A stretch of DNA of 64,000 nucleotides. Source: Candidatus Rhodoferax bjergmarkensis (GTDB lineage: Bacteria > Pseudomonadota > Gammaproteobacteria > Burkholderiales > Burkholderiaceae_C). This document shows, one piece after another, positions 1 to 8,454 of this stretch (position 1 is the first letter of the stretch; the number at the start of each line of letters is the position of its first letter). A program made the translations under genes and the position numbers. Below the pieces are notes generated by a model that had not been told where the DNA came from, searched no databases, and saw only the letters and a list, made by a program, of their open reading frames with translations. Where the stretch lies: NCBI GenBank assembly GCA_016708345.1, contig JADJFX010000020.1, positions 14,101 to 78,100 of the forward strand, given 5' to 3'.

Positions 1-126
1 GACAACCTCGAACGAATCGCGATGGCGCTTGGCGTTGATGCCTATGAGTTATTGATGCAGCCATCAGCAGCATCGCCTGAAACATTGGCAAGTCCGCCTC
101 CATCCATCACAGGGACTCAAGAATGA
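1..126 (+). CDS. XRE-family regulator, C-terminal end (partial)
   Basis: The reading frame is open from the first base and stops with TGA at 124-126. The 41 visible residues (LERIAMALGVDAYELL in the middle) are the last helices typical of a Cro/CI-type HTH domain followed by a Pro/Ser/Ala-rich tail. The DNA-binding helices lie outside the window. A palindrome follows the stop codon at 154-170, and a related motif lies ahead of the gene at 662. This protein is therefore a candidate local repressor, which is an inference. Confidence 0.6.
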   Translation, partial: DNLERIAMALGVDAYELLMQPSAASPETLASPPPSITGTQE

Positions 127-153
127 CACAGAAGCAAGTCTATAAAACTAGGT

Positions 154-170
154 GTATCTGCTACAGATAC
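154..170. promoter_or_regulatory. Perfect inverted repeat, candidate operator 1
   Basis: GTATCTG-CTA-CAGATAC is a perfect 7-bp inverted repeat 28 bp after the XRE stop codon. The flanked form tGTATCTG...GATACg recurs at 633-647, directly before the antitoxin gene at 662. The pair looks like two operators of one repressor. Confidence 0.5.
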
Positions 171-220
171 GTCACCGATCCCGCTTGTTCAACTGTGGGT
201 GGAGAGTCTTCGCGCATGTC

Positions 221-445
221 TCACAACAACTTAAAGGTACCGGTGATCGCATCGACCTGCTGAGAATCTGCCGGACCAATGGCCACAGCTGTAAAGGTTG
301 GGATACCACCAAACTCTGTGTGACCCATGTCCTGAACGAGCGAACACCGCAGTCCGGCCGCAAGGGCCTTCGAATGAGTATCAAGAAGCTCTGCTTCCGA
401 TCCAACGCCGACACAGATCTTGCGGTAGTCACCATGTCGATTCAC
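221..445 (-). pseudogene. Peptidyl-tRNA hydrolase PTH2-like fragment
   Basis: From a GTG at 445 the frame encodes 74 residues that match the C-terminal two thirds of PTH2 (Bit1-type) peptidyl-tRNA hydrolases. Visible features are YRKICVGV, the strand SLVQDMGHTEFGG where the family has a D-x-G-R/H-T motif, then AVAIGP and the closing ITGTFKLL. The N-terminal lysine and histidine-bearing segment of a full enzyme (about 115 residues) is missing. The frame is closed by TAG shortly upstream, so this is probably a decayed gene. PTH2 releases peptides from stalled peptidyl-tRNA, which fits the translation theme further on. Weak alternative: a short genuine PTH2-like protein. Confidence 0.5.
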
Positions 446-632
446 GGTGGCGGGTCTTTGGAGAGATGGTTTTGCGGCGGTGTAACAACCATCCTATCAA
501 TCCACTGGTCAGCCACATCTTTTTACCTTCAAATTCAAGTCTTTACGCTCGTGACTTCAAGGTCATGCACCTTATGTAAGTACCATTCGACTTAACAGTT
601 GATGGAGGGGGATGATCACAAATTACTTGAGT

Positions 633-647
633 GTATCTGTCTGATAC
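633..647. promoter_or_regulatory. Candidate operator 2, related to 154-170
   Basis: GTATC-TGTCT-GATAC shares tGTATCTG and GATACg with the repeat at 154-170 but has a spacer two bases shorter. It ends 14 bp before the start codon at 662 and should overlap the promoter or leader of that gene. Confidence 0.4.
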
Positions 648-661
648 GAATGGAGTACATG

Positions 662-898
662 ATGACAACGGCTAAAGACAAACTTAATCCAAAGCATTCC
701 CACGCGGCACTGGCACTGATGGAAGTCACCGAGGCCGCGGAAAAGGTTCTGGGCTCAAGGCTCGCTGCGAAACAGTGGTTAACTAGACCAGCAATCGCTC
801 TTGACCGCAAGCGCCCCATTGACTTACTCACTAGCACAGCTGGTATTCAGGCCGTTAAGGATCTTCTTACCCGCATCGAGCACGGGGTTTACTCTTGA
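662..898 (+). CDS. Antitoxin of the Xre/MbcA/ParS type (DUF2384)
   Basis: 78 residues. The C-terminal half is the toxin-binding fold of Xre/MbcA antitoxins: an Ala-rich helix, WLTRPAIALDRKRPIDLL, then a Gly and the closing RIEHGVYS. These are the signature positions of the family, whose partner is normally a RES-domain NAD+-degrading or MbcT-like toxin. I chose the ATG at 662 because GGAG at 652-655 lies six bases before it; the adjacent ATG at 659 is too close. No RES-type frame follows, so the antitoxin seems to be an orphan, or its toxin has been lost. Palindromes at 154-170 and 633-647 may be its control sites. Confidence 0.75.
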   Translation: MTTAKDKLNPKHSHAALALMEVTEAAEKVLGSRLAAKQWLTRPAIALDRKRPIDLLTSTAGIQAVKDLLTRIEHGVYS

Positions 899-1643
899 GA
901 AAGTGACTTTTATGCCACTTCTAACACCTTGATTCGACGCCAAATTGCATTCACCAGCGCGTGAGAGCTGGTATCTCTTGATTTTGAATGATTGGTACCG
1001 GGAAATCTGGTTGACTGCTTCTTGCCTTGAAACGTCGGCGAACATGTCCAACCAGCCCAGATCACAAAGTAGAGATTTGTGAGACAAAAGTGGCAGGCAG
1101 TTCGTAACTTCAATTTGCTCGTCTCCTTTGGAGCAACCCAGCGCGCCGCAGCCCGCCCATTTTGTGTGGAGGAACATTTGAGCTAAGCTTGCACTCGCAC
1201 GCCAAAACCGGTAATTCATTGGTGCCTTGAGTGCCCGATTTGGAGCATGGTTTGGGGCTGATTGCGAGCATTACATTGGTGGAGCTAACGCTACCCCGTT
1301 CGAAAGATTGCCATATTTTCGCCAGCCCTGCGTGCACTTTTTACTGAGCGGTCAGAGGCTGCTGCATTCACTTCTTACTTTTAGGTCTGCGTAACTTATT
1401 GATTTCATTACCCTGATGTTTCTCGAAAGAAAATTCAGAACTTAAGGCTGCGCTACCAATTTCCTACGCGAGCTGACCATCACCGCGCACGCCTTTAGGC
1501 GGCTCAAAGCGCAGGATTTCAATGACACTAGATGGATAACTACCAAAGCGCTCTTCCGTCTAGTATTGAAGCACTAGATTAGCGGTTTTGCCCAGTATTC
1601 ACGCCGAATTGGGATACTCGTATAGTGTTTCGTTCCGTATAAT
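899..1643. other. 745-bp stretch without a convincing gene
   Basis: Frames on both strands are short and have no recognisable domain. A small hairpin (GCGCACGCC-ttta-GGCGGC, about 1483-1502) and several CTAG-containing A/T-rich segments are visible. The missing toxin partner of the gene at 662 was looked for here and not found. Confidence 0.5.
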
Positions 1644-1841
1644 TTATGAAACCATGGCCAAGGACGAAGCGCCTGGGCGGTGGCGTGTCAAGTAATGCGG
1701 CGAATTGGCCATTTGATAGGCGTCATCGGTCGCATACAGCACAATGGTCGCCGACGCTGGGAGAATCGCCCCTGCGAACACTAGGGCGAGAATTCCTTGG
1801 CGAATCCAGAGGCTAGTTTTAAGAATCGCTGATTTGGCCAT
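1644..1841 (-). CDS. Small exported or membrane protein, unknown
   Basis: 65 residues starting at the ATG at 1841, preceded by GGAGG with a suitable gap. An ATG four codons earlier overlaps that ribosome site. Residues about 17-30 (ILALVFAGAILPAS) form a hydrophobic segment ending in an AxA-like site, so it is a signal peptide or a single membrane helix. The C-terminus is polar. Its ribosome site lies just after the stop codon of the gene at 1853-2134, so the two are probably translated together. No family recognised. Confidence 0.45.
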   Translation of the reverse strand: MAKSAILKTSLWIRQGILALVFAGAILPASATIVLYATDDAYQMANSPHYLTRHRPGASSLAMVS

Positions 1842-1852
1842 TTTTGCCTCCA

Positions 1853-2134
1853 TTAATTTTGTAGCTTACACAATCGCGTTGCACACTCCTGCAGTGCTGC
1901 CGAATTGGATGCCATGGCCAATTGCAAGAGCCGGGCGGCGTACCCAGAATCCGTATGCAGGCGCGTCGAGTCAATCCACCAGCCATGACCGGACATCAAC
2001 CATTTGAAACCAACTTCCGCAACCAGCATGGCATCCACGTCGCCACCGGCGGCGGGGTGGGAGCGCTGAATTTCGATGACCTCATGTTGCATGGAAAAAA
2101 TTCCGAAGTGCGACCGAAGCCGCAAGACCTTCAT
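1853..2134 (-). CDS. Hypothetical protein
   Basis: 93 residues, no recognised family. The central part is rich in Trp and His (FKWLMSGHGWWIDSTRL), followed by an amphipathic Ala/Leu-rich helix. Its TAA stop is followed at once by the ribosome site of the small exported protein, so the two form a likely two-gene unit. The start at 2134 has only a weak ribosome site, and a shorter form from an internal Met is possible. Confidence 0.4.
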   Translation of the reverse strand: MKVLRLRSHFGIFSMQHEVIEIQRSHPAAGGDVDAMLVAEVGFKWLMSGHGWWIDSTRLHTDSGYAARLLQLAMASNSAALQECATRLCKLQN

Positions 2135-2542
2135 AACGTGCGACGTGGCTGATGCGCCGACCTCAAACGCTTTTGAGTGATATCTTTTACTACACGGTCA
2201 GTCACGGTCAGGCTTTGATGAAGTTGCGTAAAGGAATGACGGCATCGCAGACTGATTTGTCAGTTAGTGTGTGGTCGCAGGAACCGTATGTGGCCAAGGG
2301 TGCTGCGATGATTCCCAATTCTGTGATCCGGGATTGATCAGATAACGTGGGTGCTGAAGAAGCCGTCGGCGCAGCAGATGCGGCTGTATCCATATCCCTG
2401 AAGCCGACCAGTAAGTTCAGACATCCTGATCCGCGCTAAGAGAGGGGCGGATAATTTCTGGAAGCACTCAGGCACAGATTTGGAAAATTCGGCGTTGAAT
2501 CTGAGGTACTGTTTGTGATCTGAATTCCCGCAAAGGGCCAGC
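2135..2542. other. 408-bp gap upstream of the transposase gene
   Basis: No gene is supported. The last part (2472-2507) resembles a 36-bp stretch at 4950-4985 on the far side of the transposase gene, in the same orientation; alignment needs short gaps. This may mark element ends but is weak. Confidence 0.35.
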
Positions 2543-4786
2543 ATGCACAAGCAACTATTAATCCCTGGCTTTCCGGATGGCGCACAAAGAATCGGTGAAG
2601 CTGTCAGCATTGTTGAAACAGACGGTTGGGTGAGCTATTTCGTTGGTGGTGATGACTACTTCAGGCACACCAATGAAGACCTACGTAGCAGGCGATTTAT
2701 TCTGACGAGCCTGATGGAAAACAAGCACCTCAAAGCGGCCGATCTCTCCGGCCCACCTTTGCTAATACCGCATCGCACCCTCATGAACTGGAAGGCACAG
2801 TTTCGCAAAGACGGATCAGCCTCCTTCTTTACCGTGCATGATTCAGCCAAGACGGTGATCATGACCCCCGAGAAAAGCCTGCAATGTGCCACCTTGCTGG
2901 CACAAGGCCTGCGTGTCTCGGTCGTTGCACGCCAGGTAGAAATCGATGAGTCCACACTACGCAAAGCCGTCAAGCGAGGAGTCATTGCCAAACACGCAGT
3001 CGCAAAGACAGACACCATGCAAAACCAACGCGTTGATCCTGCCAGCAGCAAAAGCGAGCGCAGCCGCATCGACGCACAAGCGGCCAGCGGTATCGGCGTG
3101 GCCTGCACCCGTGCAGATGAGCGCATTGATGCCGCATTGGGTCTGGCCACCTGTGCCACTACCCGCTTTGAAAACGTCATCGATGTCCCCATGGCAGGCC
3201 TGCTCACCGGTCTGCCAGCGCTGTGCGCCAACGGCTTGCTCAGCGGCGTTGGCAAACACTTGAGCCTGCCCAAAGGCTACTACAGTGCCTTGCACATCTT
3301 GCTGCTGCTGGGTTTCATGGCACTGGGGCGTATCCGTCGTCCCGAGGGCCTGAGATCGATCCCACCGGGAGAATTCGGCAAAGTCATTGGGCTTGACCGG
3401 GTACCCGAAGTACGCACCGCGCGTCAGAAGATCGGTTTGCTGGCGACCACGGGAAACCCGCAAGCCTGGGGCCAAGAACTCAGCCAAAGCTGGATGCAAG
3501 CGGACCCGCAGGAGGCAGGCTACTTGTACGTGGACGGTCACGTGCGCGTGTATGACGGCAAACTGGCGAATCTGCCCAAGCGCTTTGTCTCACGCGAACG
3601 CCTGTGCCTGCACGGCACCACCGACTACTGGGTCAATGACGCGATAGGGCGGCCCTTCTTTGTCGTCTCCAAAGCTGTCACAGAAGGCATGGGAGATGTC
3701 TTGATCAAAGACATCGTCCCTGAGCTGCTTAAAAGTGTGCCCCAGCAGCCTACGCAAAAAGAGCTCGATGCTGACCCACAACTGCACCGCTTCGTCATGG
3801 TGTTTGACCGTGAGTGCTCCAACTACAAACTGCTGAGCGAACTTTGGCAACAACGCATAGGTGCCATCACCTACCGCAAAAACGTCAAGGACAAATGGCC
3901 CATAGAGGAATTCAAGCAAGAGACGGTGCCGGTCATTGGTGGCGAGAGCACCACCATGATGTTGGCCCTACGCCAAAGCTCGCTCAGCGCACAGGGCCAC
4001 AGCATTGCCGTCACAGAGGTGCGCCGCTTGACCGAGACCGGGCATCAGACGGCCATCATCACCACGGCCAGGAAACTGGGCACCACCACCATAGCGAGCC
4101 GCATGTTTGCCCGTTGGTGCCAGAAAACTTTTGCCTACATGATGCAACACTATGATATTGATGGACTTATTGAGTATGGGGTGCAGGAGCTTCCCGGCAC
4201 TACTTTGGTCGTAAACCCCGAACATCGGGAGCTTGAGAAGACCATCAAGCGCTTCAAATTGACCTTAAAGCAGCACCAGGCACGCTTGGCCACCTACACG
4301 CAGGCAGTAGAGCCACAGCAGCAGATGCAAACGCCTCTACAGGTGCAAAAACGAGCCGAGTGTCTGGAGTCGATACAGGCCGTGCAAGGCGAGATTGAGG
4401 CGCTGTGCCTCACACGAAAGACCATCAAGAAAAAGGTGCGCATCGACAGCTTGCCAAAGGAGCAGCAGCCCACGCAGTTGCTGCCTTTGACCAAGCTGTT
4501 TGCCGATACGGTAAAGATGATTGCCTACCGGGCAGAGACGGCGATGGTGGCTTTGCTCAAGCGACACTTGAACAAGGAGGAGGAGGCTCGAGCACTGGTG
4601 CGCGAGTTGTTCATCTCGGCTGGCGATATTGAACCCGACGAGGAGTCAAAAACCTTGACCGTGCGCATTCACAGAATGGTTACCCCAGCGCATGACAAAG
4701 CGATCGCAGCCCTGCTTGAAGATTTGAACGGACTGGGGTTTTGCCACCCAGAAACCGGTCAAAAAATGCGCTATTCACTAGTGTGA
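2543..4786 (+). CDS. Large DDE-type transposase, family not assigned
   Basis: 747 residues from an ATG with AAAGGG upstream. Domains as read: an N-terminal HTH-like part with a second HTH (LRVSVVARQVEIDESTLRKA, residues about 125-145), a linker, a catalytic core with aspartates in YLYVDGHVRVYDG (about 331-343) and VMVFDREC (about 418-425), and a Gln/Lys-rich coiled coil (about 570-640). The length and layout fit the large stand-alone transposases of Burkholderiales, but I cannot name the IS family. Clear terminal inverted repeats were not found at either flank. The gene is intact, so the element may be active. Confidence 0.7.
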   Translation: MHKQLLIPGFPDGAQRIGEAVSIVETDGWVSYFVGGDDYFRHTNEDLRSRRFILTSLMENKHLKAADLSGPPLLIPHRTLMNWKAQFRKDGSASFFTVHDSAKTVIMTPEKSLQCATLLAQGLRVSVVARQVEIDESTLRKAVKRGVIAKHAVAKTDTMQNQRVDPASSKSERSRIDAQAASGIGVACTRADERIDAALGLATCATTRFENVIDVPMAGLLTGLPALCANGLLSGVGKHLSLPKGYYSALHILLLLGFMALGRIRRPEGLRSIPPGEFGKVIGLDRVPEVRTARQKIGLLATTGNPQAWGQELSQSWMQADPQEAGYLYVDGHVRVYDGKLANLPKRFVSRERLCLHGTTDYWVNDAIGRPFFVVSKAVTEGMGDVLIKDIVPELLKSVPQQPTQKELDADPQLHRFVMVFDRECSNYKLLSELWQQRIGAITYRKNVKDKWPIEEFKQETVPVIGGESTTMMLALRQSSLSAQGHSIAVTEVRRLTETGHQTAIITTARKLGTTTIASRMFARWCQKTFAYMMQHYDIDGLIEYGVQELPGTTLVVNPEHRELEKTIKRFKLTLKQHQARLATYTQAVEPQQQMQTPLQVQKRAECLESIQAVQGEIEALCLTRKTIKKKVRIDSLPKEQQPTQLLPLTKLFADTVKMIAYRAETAMVALLKRHLNKEEEARALVRELFISAGDIEPDEESKTLTVRIHRMVTPAHDKAIAALLEDLNGLGFCHPETGQKMRYSLV

Positions 4787-5070
4787 TGTGCCATCGAGAT
4801 TTCCGTGCGGATCAGGATGTCTGAAGTTGGCACACAGCGCGCCGATGCGGCCAAGAGTTCAGGCTCTGCAGCCGTGAGTGCAGCAGAAAAAGTTATCGGT
4901 ATTGATATCAACAAAGACGGCAAGATCGGTTGATCCCAGAGAAGGTTGGGCACTAATTTCCGTAATCTTCGGATTGAACTGAGATTTTTGGGTTCAATCA
5001 CCGTAGCGTCGGCGCCAACTTTTCACCTGCGATTCTTAGCACAAGCCTGAAACTCGGCGCGACTCGCCTG

Positions 5071-6273
5071 TCAGACAGGCGCTCGGGCGCTCTGCGCAAC
5101 CGGCGCGCGCAAGCGCAGGGCCAGCCACACCAGCAGCAAGCCGGCGACCAGCCAGGCAAGGCTGGGCAGCCAGACCAGCAGCGCGCTGACCACAGGATCC
5201 TTGTTCACCTGCACGGCCACCAGTCCCATACGGGTGAAGGTGGCGATCGCCAACAGGGCGAACAGGCCGCCGGTAGCCGCGCCTTCGCGCCCGACATGAC
5301 CGATGGCGATGGCCGCCGTCATCGCACTCATCAGTACCGCAGCCCAAGCGCCGCCGGCGAGAAACTGCAGCGTCAGCAGCAATTCCAGCGAGGGTGCGAC
5401 GGCGGCCAGCGCCGAGGCGAGCGCACCGACCACTGCGCCGCTGGCCATGACGACGGTGCCGCCGAAGCGTTCGTTGGAACGACAGGCCGGAAAGATCAAC
5501 AGGTTGAAGCCGACCCAGAACACCGGCATCAAATAATCCAGCTCTGCGGGTTTGGCGAAGCGCAGGTAGAGTGGTGCCGAATTCAGCGCGAAATGCGCTT
5601 GGAAGCCGAGACCGAGCAGGGCCACGGCACAGAAAAACAGGACGACGCTGGCGCCGACCGGCTTTTTCACCACGGCTTCAGGTGCTGGCGCAGCGGCCAC
5701 CGCGCTGGCCAGATGCTCCTGCGCCCAGTGCATGGCACTGACGGCGACGATCAGGGCGATCGAGGACAGCGCAAAGGGCAGGTGCGGATCGACGCCGCGC
5801 AGGCTCACCGTCAGGTAGGGCGCAGCGGCGCTGGCGATGCCCATACCGAGCAGGGTCAGCGTCGACAGCCAAGGCAGCTTGGACGCCGGAACATATTTGC
5901 CCAGCAGCGCCATGGGTGGCGCGCGCAGGGCCGAGGAGGTCACGGCCCAGATGGTGATCAGCGCCAGGAACAACAGCGGCGAGCCCGACGGCGCGGCCAG
6001 CGGCAACAGCAGGAAGGCCGCGCAGGACACCGCCGTGACGATTACCAGCAGCCGACCGAGACGACCCAGAACGCGCTGCACGCGGTCGGCGGCAACGCCC
6101 AGCGAGAAATCCATCAAGGTGAAGATGACTTGGTCGGCCATCAGGATGTAAATCACCCACTTCTTCTCGATGCCGGCCTGCGCGGCGAGCTGCGGCAGGA
6201 AGATGACATACACCGTCCAGCAGGTGACGAAGAGGAACTGCACCGCGGCGAAATAAATGCCGACGCGCGTCAT
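5071..6273 (-). CDS. Major facilitator superfamily transporter
   Basis: 400 residues, about 12 hydrophobic segments in two groups of six, with the loop-2/3 type motif GVAADRVQRVLGRLGR (about residues 60-75) typical of MFS carriers. It is an inner-membrane proton-linked transporter; the substrate cannot be read from sequence. The start overlaps the end of a short signal-peptide frame upstream (6289-6419). It has no other operon partner, and the next gene is a mobile-element remnant. Confidence 0.85.
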   Translation of the reverse strand: MTRVGIYFAAVQFLFVTCWTVYVIFLPQLAAQAGIEKKWVIYILMADQVIFTLMDFSLGVAADRVQRVLGRLGRLLVIVTAVSCAAFLLLPLAAPSGSPLLFLALITIWAVTSSALRAPPMALLGKYVPASKLPWLSTLTLLGMGIASAAAPYLTVSLRGVDPHLPFALSSIALIVAVSAMHWAQEHLASAVAAAPAPEAVVKKPVGASVVLFFCAVALLGLGFQAHFALNSAPLYLRFAKPAELDYLMPVFWVGFNLLIFPACRSNERFGGTVVMASGAVVGALASALAAVAPSLELLLTLQFLAGGAWAAVLMSAMTAAIAIGHVGREGAATGGLFALLAIATFTRMGLVAVQVNKDPVVSALLVWLPSLAWLVAGLLLVWLALRLRAPVAQSARAPV

Positions 6274-6288
6274 GGTCGTTTCAGGCGG

Positions 6289-6419
6289 CTAGTATTTTTT
6301 GTACAGGCGGCCGCCGCGCGCAATCGACGATTCGGTTTCGGCAGCAGTGGCCGAAGCCCCATCAATGAGGCGAGGGTAGCACCGGCAATGAGGGAGAAAA
6401 CGCGTTGAACTGATCGCAT
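6289..6419 (-). pseudogene. N-terminal remnant of a c-type cytochrome-like gene
   Basis: A typical signal peptide (MRSVQRVFSLIAGATLASLMG) starts at 6419. The frame then breaks. One base out of frame the sequence continues as ETESSIARGGRLYKKY and stops at TAG 6289-6291. The stretch SIARGGRLY is characteristic of the segment ahead of the first haem motif in periplasmic cytochromes c. No CxxCH follows, because the MFS gene begins here. This is read as a frameshifted and truncated fossil. The family call is tentative. Confidence 0.35.
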
Positions 6420-6649
6420 GGTATCTCTTGGGAAGATGAGTTGATGTAGCGAACTGACGCTTTTTACCCTAGGGCGTGGTTCAAACACATGTAACACTTT
6501 AGCCGAATTAGAACGTAAACAGTTCGCCCGGCCAAAGGGACAGATCTGTCAATTCCGTGATACTTGGCGAGCCGAAGGTGAGCTTAAACGGGGACCTGAT
6601 GTTGGCGAGAGAAACGTCAGTTCGAAGCGTCCAATCGATCCGAAGGCAC

Positions 6650-6755
6650 CACCCGCCTCTTCATCGTTTGCACCGCCCGAATCTTCCTTGCCAGCTCCTG
6701 CGTCGAGTAGATTGACGTGGTGGCGATGCTGGCGTGACCGGCGAGTAAACTTTGC
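6650..6755 (-). pseudogene. Tail of the large tyrosine recombinase (fragment 1 of 3 copies)
   Basis: About 100 bp match the 3-prime end of the recombinase gene at 57296-59443: on the minus strand it encodes LAGHAS-xx-TTSIYSTQELARKIR followed by a variable tail. Similarity ends abruptly near 6755 just before codons for the box II histidine/arginine region. It marks a former insertion boundary or a recombination scar next to the GDSL gene. Confidence 0.75.
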
Positions 6756-6816
6756 AACAACACTGGCATGAATCAAGAAGCGAGACAAACACATGCGGTT
6801 GAGTCGATCTGACACG

Positions 6817-7446
6817 ATGCAACGCAGGCAATTCCTTGCGGGTTCGCTAGGCGCCATTCTTTTGTCGGGCTGCCGCAAAACGCCCAAGCTTGCGGGAATT
6901 CGGTCAGGGCAAACCGTTTTGGCCTTCGGCGACAGCGTCACGTTTGGCACCGGAGCCGCCAGTGGCGAGGGTTGGCCGACCCTGCTGGCACAAAAAACCG
7001 GCTGGAATGTCGTGAATGCCGGGATTTCTGGAGACACGGCGAAAAACGGTAAAAACCGAGTATCCGCGCTATTGGATGCGCATCGACCTGCGTTGGTGAT
7101 TATTGAGATTGGTGGCAATGACTTTCTGCGTCGTCAACCATCCTCCGTGGTGAAGGAAGACATTCGCCAGATCATTCAAGCCGTCCGGCGTGCCGGTGCC
7201 GTGGTAGCGCTGGTGGCCGTCCCGGAACTGTCCTTGCTGGGAATCGTCGCCGGAAAACCAAGCGACTCCCCCATTTTTGAGGAACTGGCGGACGAAGAGA
7301 GAGTGCCTTTGATTGCGCGGGTGTTCTCTGAAACCCTTGGCCGCCCTGAGCTTTGCGCAGACAGAATCCATCCCAATGCTCGGGGTTACCAGCATATGGC
7401 CAACGGGTTCCATGCGCGGCTCAAAGAGATCGGCTTGGCGGTTTGA
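6817..7446 (+). CDS. SGNH/GDSL-family esterase, lipoprotein (TesA/arylesterase-like)
   Basis: 209 residues from the ATG at 6817. The N-terminus MQRRQFLAGSLGAILLSGC is a lipoprotein signal with lipobox LSGC. All four SGNH blocks are visible: block I AFGDSVTFG, block II with the Gly in VVNAGISGDT, block III IEIGGNDFLR and block V DRIHPNARGY (catalytic Asp and His). It resembles E. coli TesA-type multifunctional esterase/thioesterase/lysophospholipase, acting in the periplasm on ester substrates. An upstream ATG at 6793 is possible but would bury the signal peptide. Confidence 0.85.
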   Translation: MQRRQFLAGSLGAILLSGCRKTPKLAGIRSGQTVLAFGDSVTFGTGAASGEGWPTLLAQKTGWNVVNAGISGDTAKNGKNRVSALLDAHRPALVIIEIGGNDFLRRQPSSVVKEDIRQIIQAVRRAGAVVALVAVPELSLLGIVAGKPSDSPIFEELADEERVPLIARVFSETLGRPELCADRIHPNARGYQHMANGFHARLKEIGLAV

Positions 7447-7611
7447 GACGGTAGAGCTGCAACAAGATGCAGTTGAAGGTCATGTTCAGAATCAGTTTGA
7501 GGGGTAGTGCGAACACGCAGTAGCATGGGGAGCCGACCCCAGACTTTCGAACGCTCTCGTCATTTGCAGCGGGATCCGTGCAACAACGCCTAGTGGCGTC
7601 CATCCCATTGA

Positions 7612-8454
7612 TTAGGCCTGAGCGCGCACACTGGTAAGAACCTGGGTTACAGCCCTCTCAATGGCGTGGAGGTCGCCCGCTTCCACTTCCTGGACGCCGG
7701 GAAGTTGCGTCAAGCCGCAGGCTGACGACGCAACTACCGGAACCCCGGCGGTGATCGCTTGCAGGGCTGCGCGTGGTTGATGCTCTATGTACGCCGGCAG
7801 AACGACAACATCTGCCTCGCTGAGCCAGTCGCTGGAGTAAGGGACTACCGACCAGTTTACGCCAGCCCAGGCTTCGGCGTCGCTGGGTGGTGCTCCAAGG
7901 ATTAGCACGCGCATGGCAAGCCGTCTGGCAACTTCGGCTACTTCTAGCGCGCCTTTTCGCGGCAAAGCACTTGCGGGAAAGACCATCGTTGGTGATTGAC
8001 TGTTTCGGCGACTATGTCCTCTTGACAGCGCCGGGCGGCACCAAGGTAAACATTCAACCTTGAGGCCTGCTCGTTCAAGCACTCTCTGTATCTCCGAATG
8101 CGAGGAAAGTACTGTCCTTGCGGCCGCAAGCGCGGCCCATTCGTCTTTCTGCCAGTCGGCATCCACTCGGAAGTCGCGCAGACTTGCCGTTCCTGGGTTG
8201 ACTCTGGCTGCTGCGTCAAGGCGAGCCTGGACTTCGGAGGCTGGAAGTTCGGAGACGAACACGTCGTAGCTACGGCCGCCGAGCGCGCCGGCTCTCCAAA
8301 GGGGAACAAGCAATTCTTGAGAGAGAACAAGGTTAATGTGTTCCGGGCGTAAGCGATCCGCGTAGTGCTTGGCGAGGTCTGCGGCTGCGCGCAGGCGGCC
8401 AGCTTGGCGTACACCTCCCTCGCCACGGGTGAGTCGCTGCCGCAGGACGCGCTT
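7612..8454 (-). pseudogene. Glycosyltransferase (GT4-like), cut off from its start by an amber codon
   Basis: The frame directly follows TAG 8455-8457, the stop of the VanW gene, in the same phase. It reads through conserved-looking sequence (RLRAAADLAKHYADRLRPE, then VPLWRAGALGGRSYDV) before any ATG, GTG or TTG; the first such codon is a TTG at 8313. The C-terminal half shows the glycosyltransferase group 1 acceptor region (VVLPAYIEHQPRAALQAITAGVPVV). The simplest reading is a fused VanW-glycosyltransferase gene broken by one nonsense change. Alternative: a gene starting at TTG 8313 that has lost its N-terminus. Confidence 0.6.

Noticed and set aside
899..1643. RES-domain toxin partner for the Xre/MbcA antitoxin
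   Set aside because: No frame with the RES pattern on either strand within 1 kb on either side.
5296..6408. 370-codon frame opposite the MFS gene
   Set aside because: It is the shadow of a GC-rich membrane protein gene, composed of Gln/Arg/Gly runs without domain signals.
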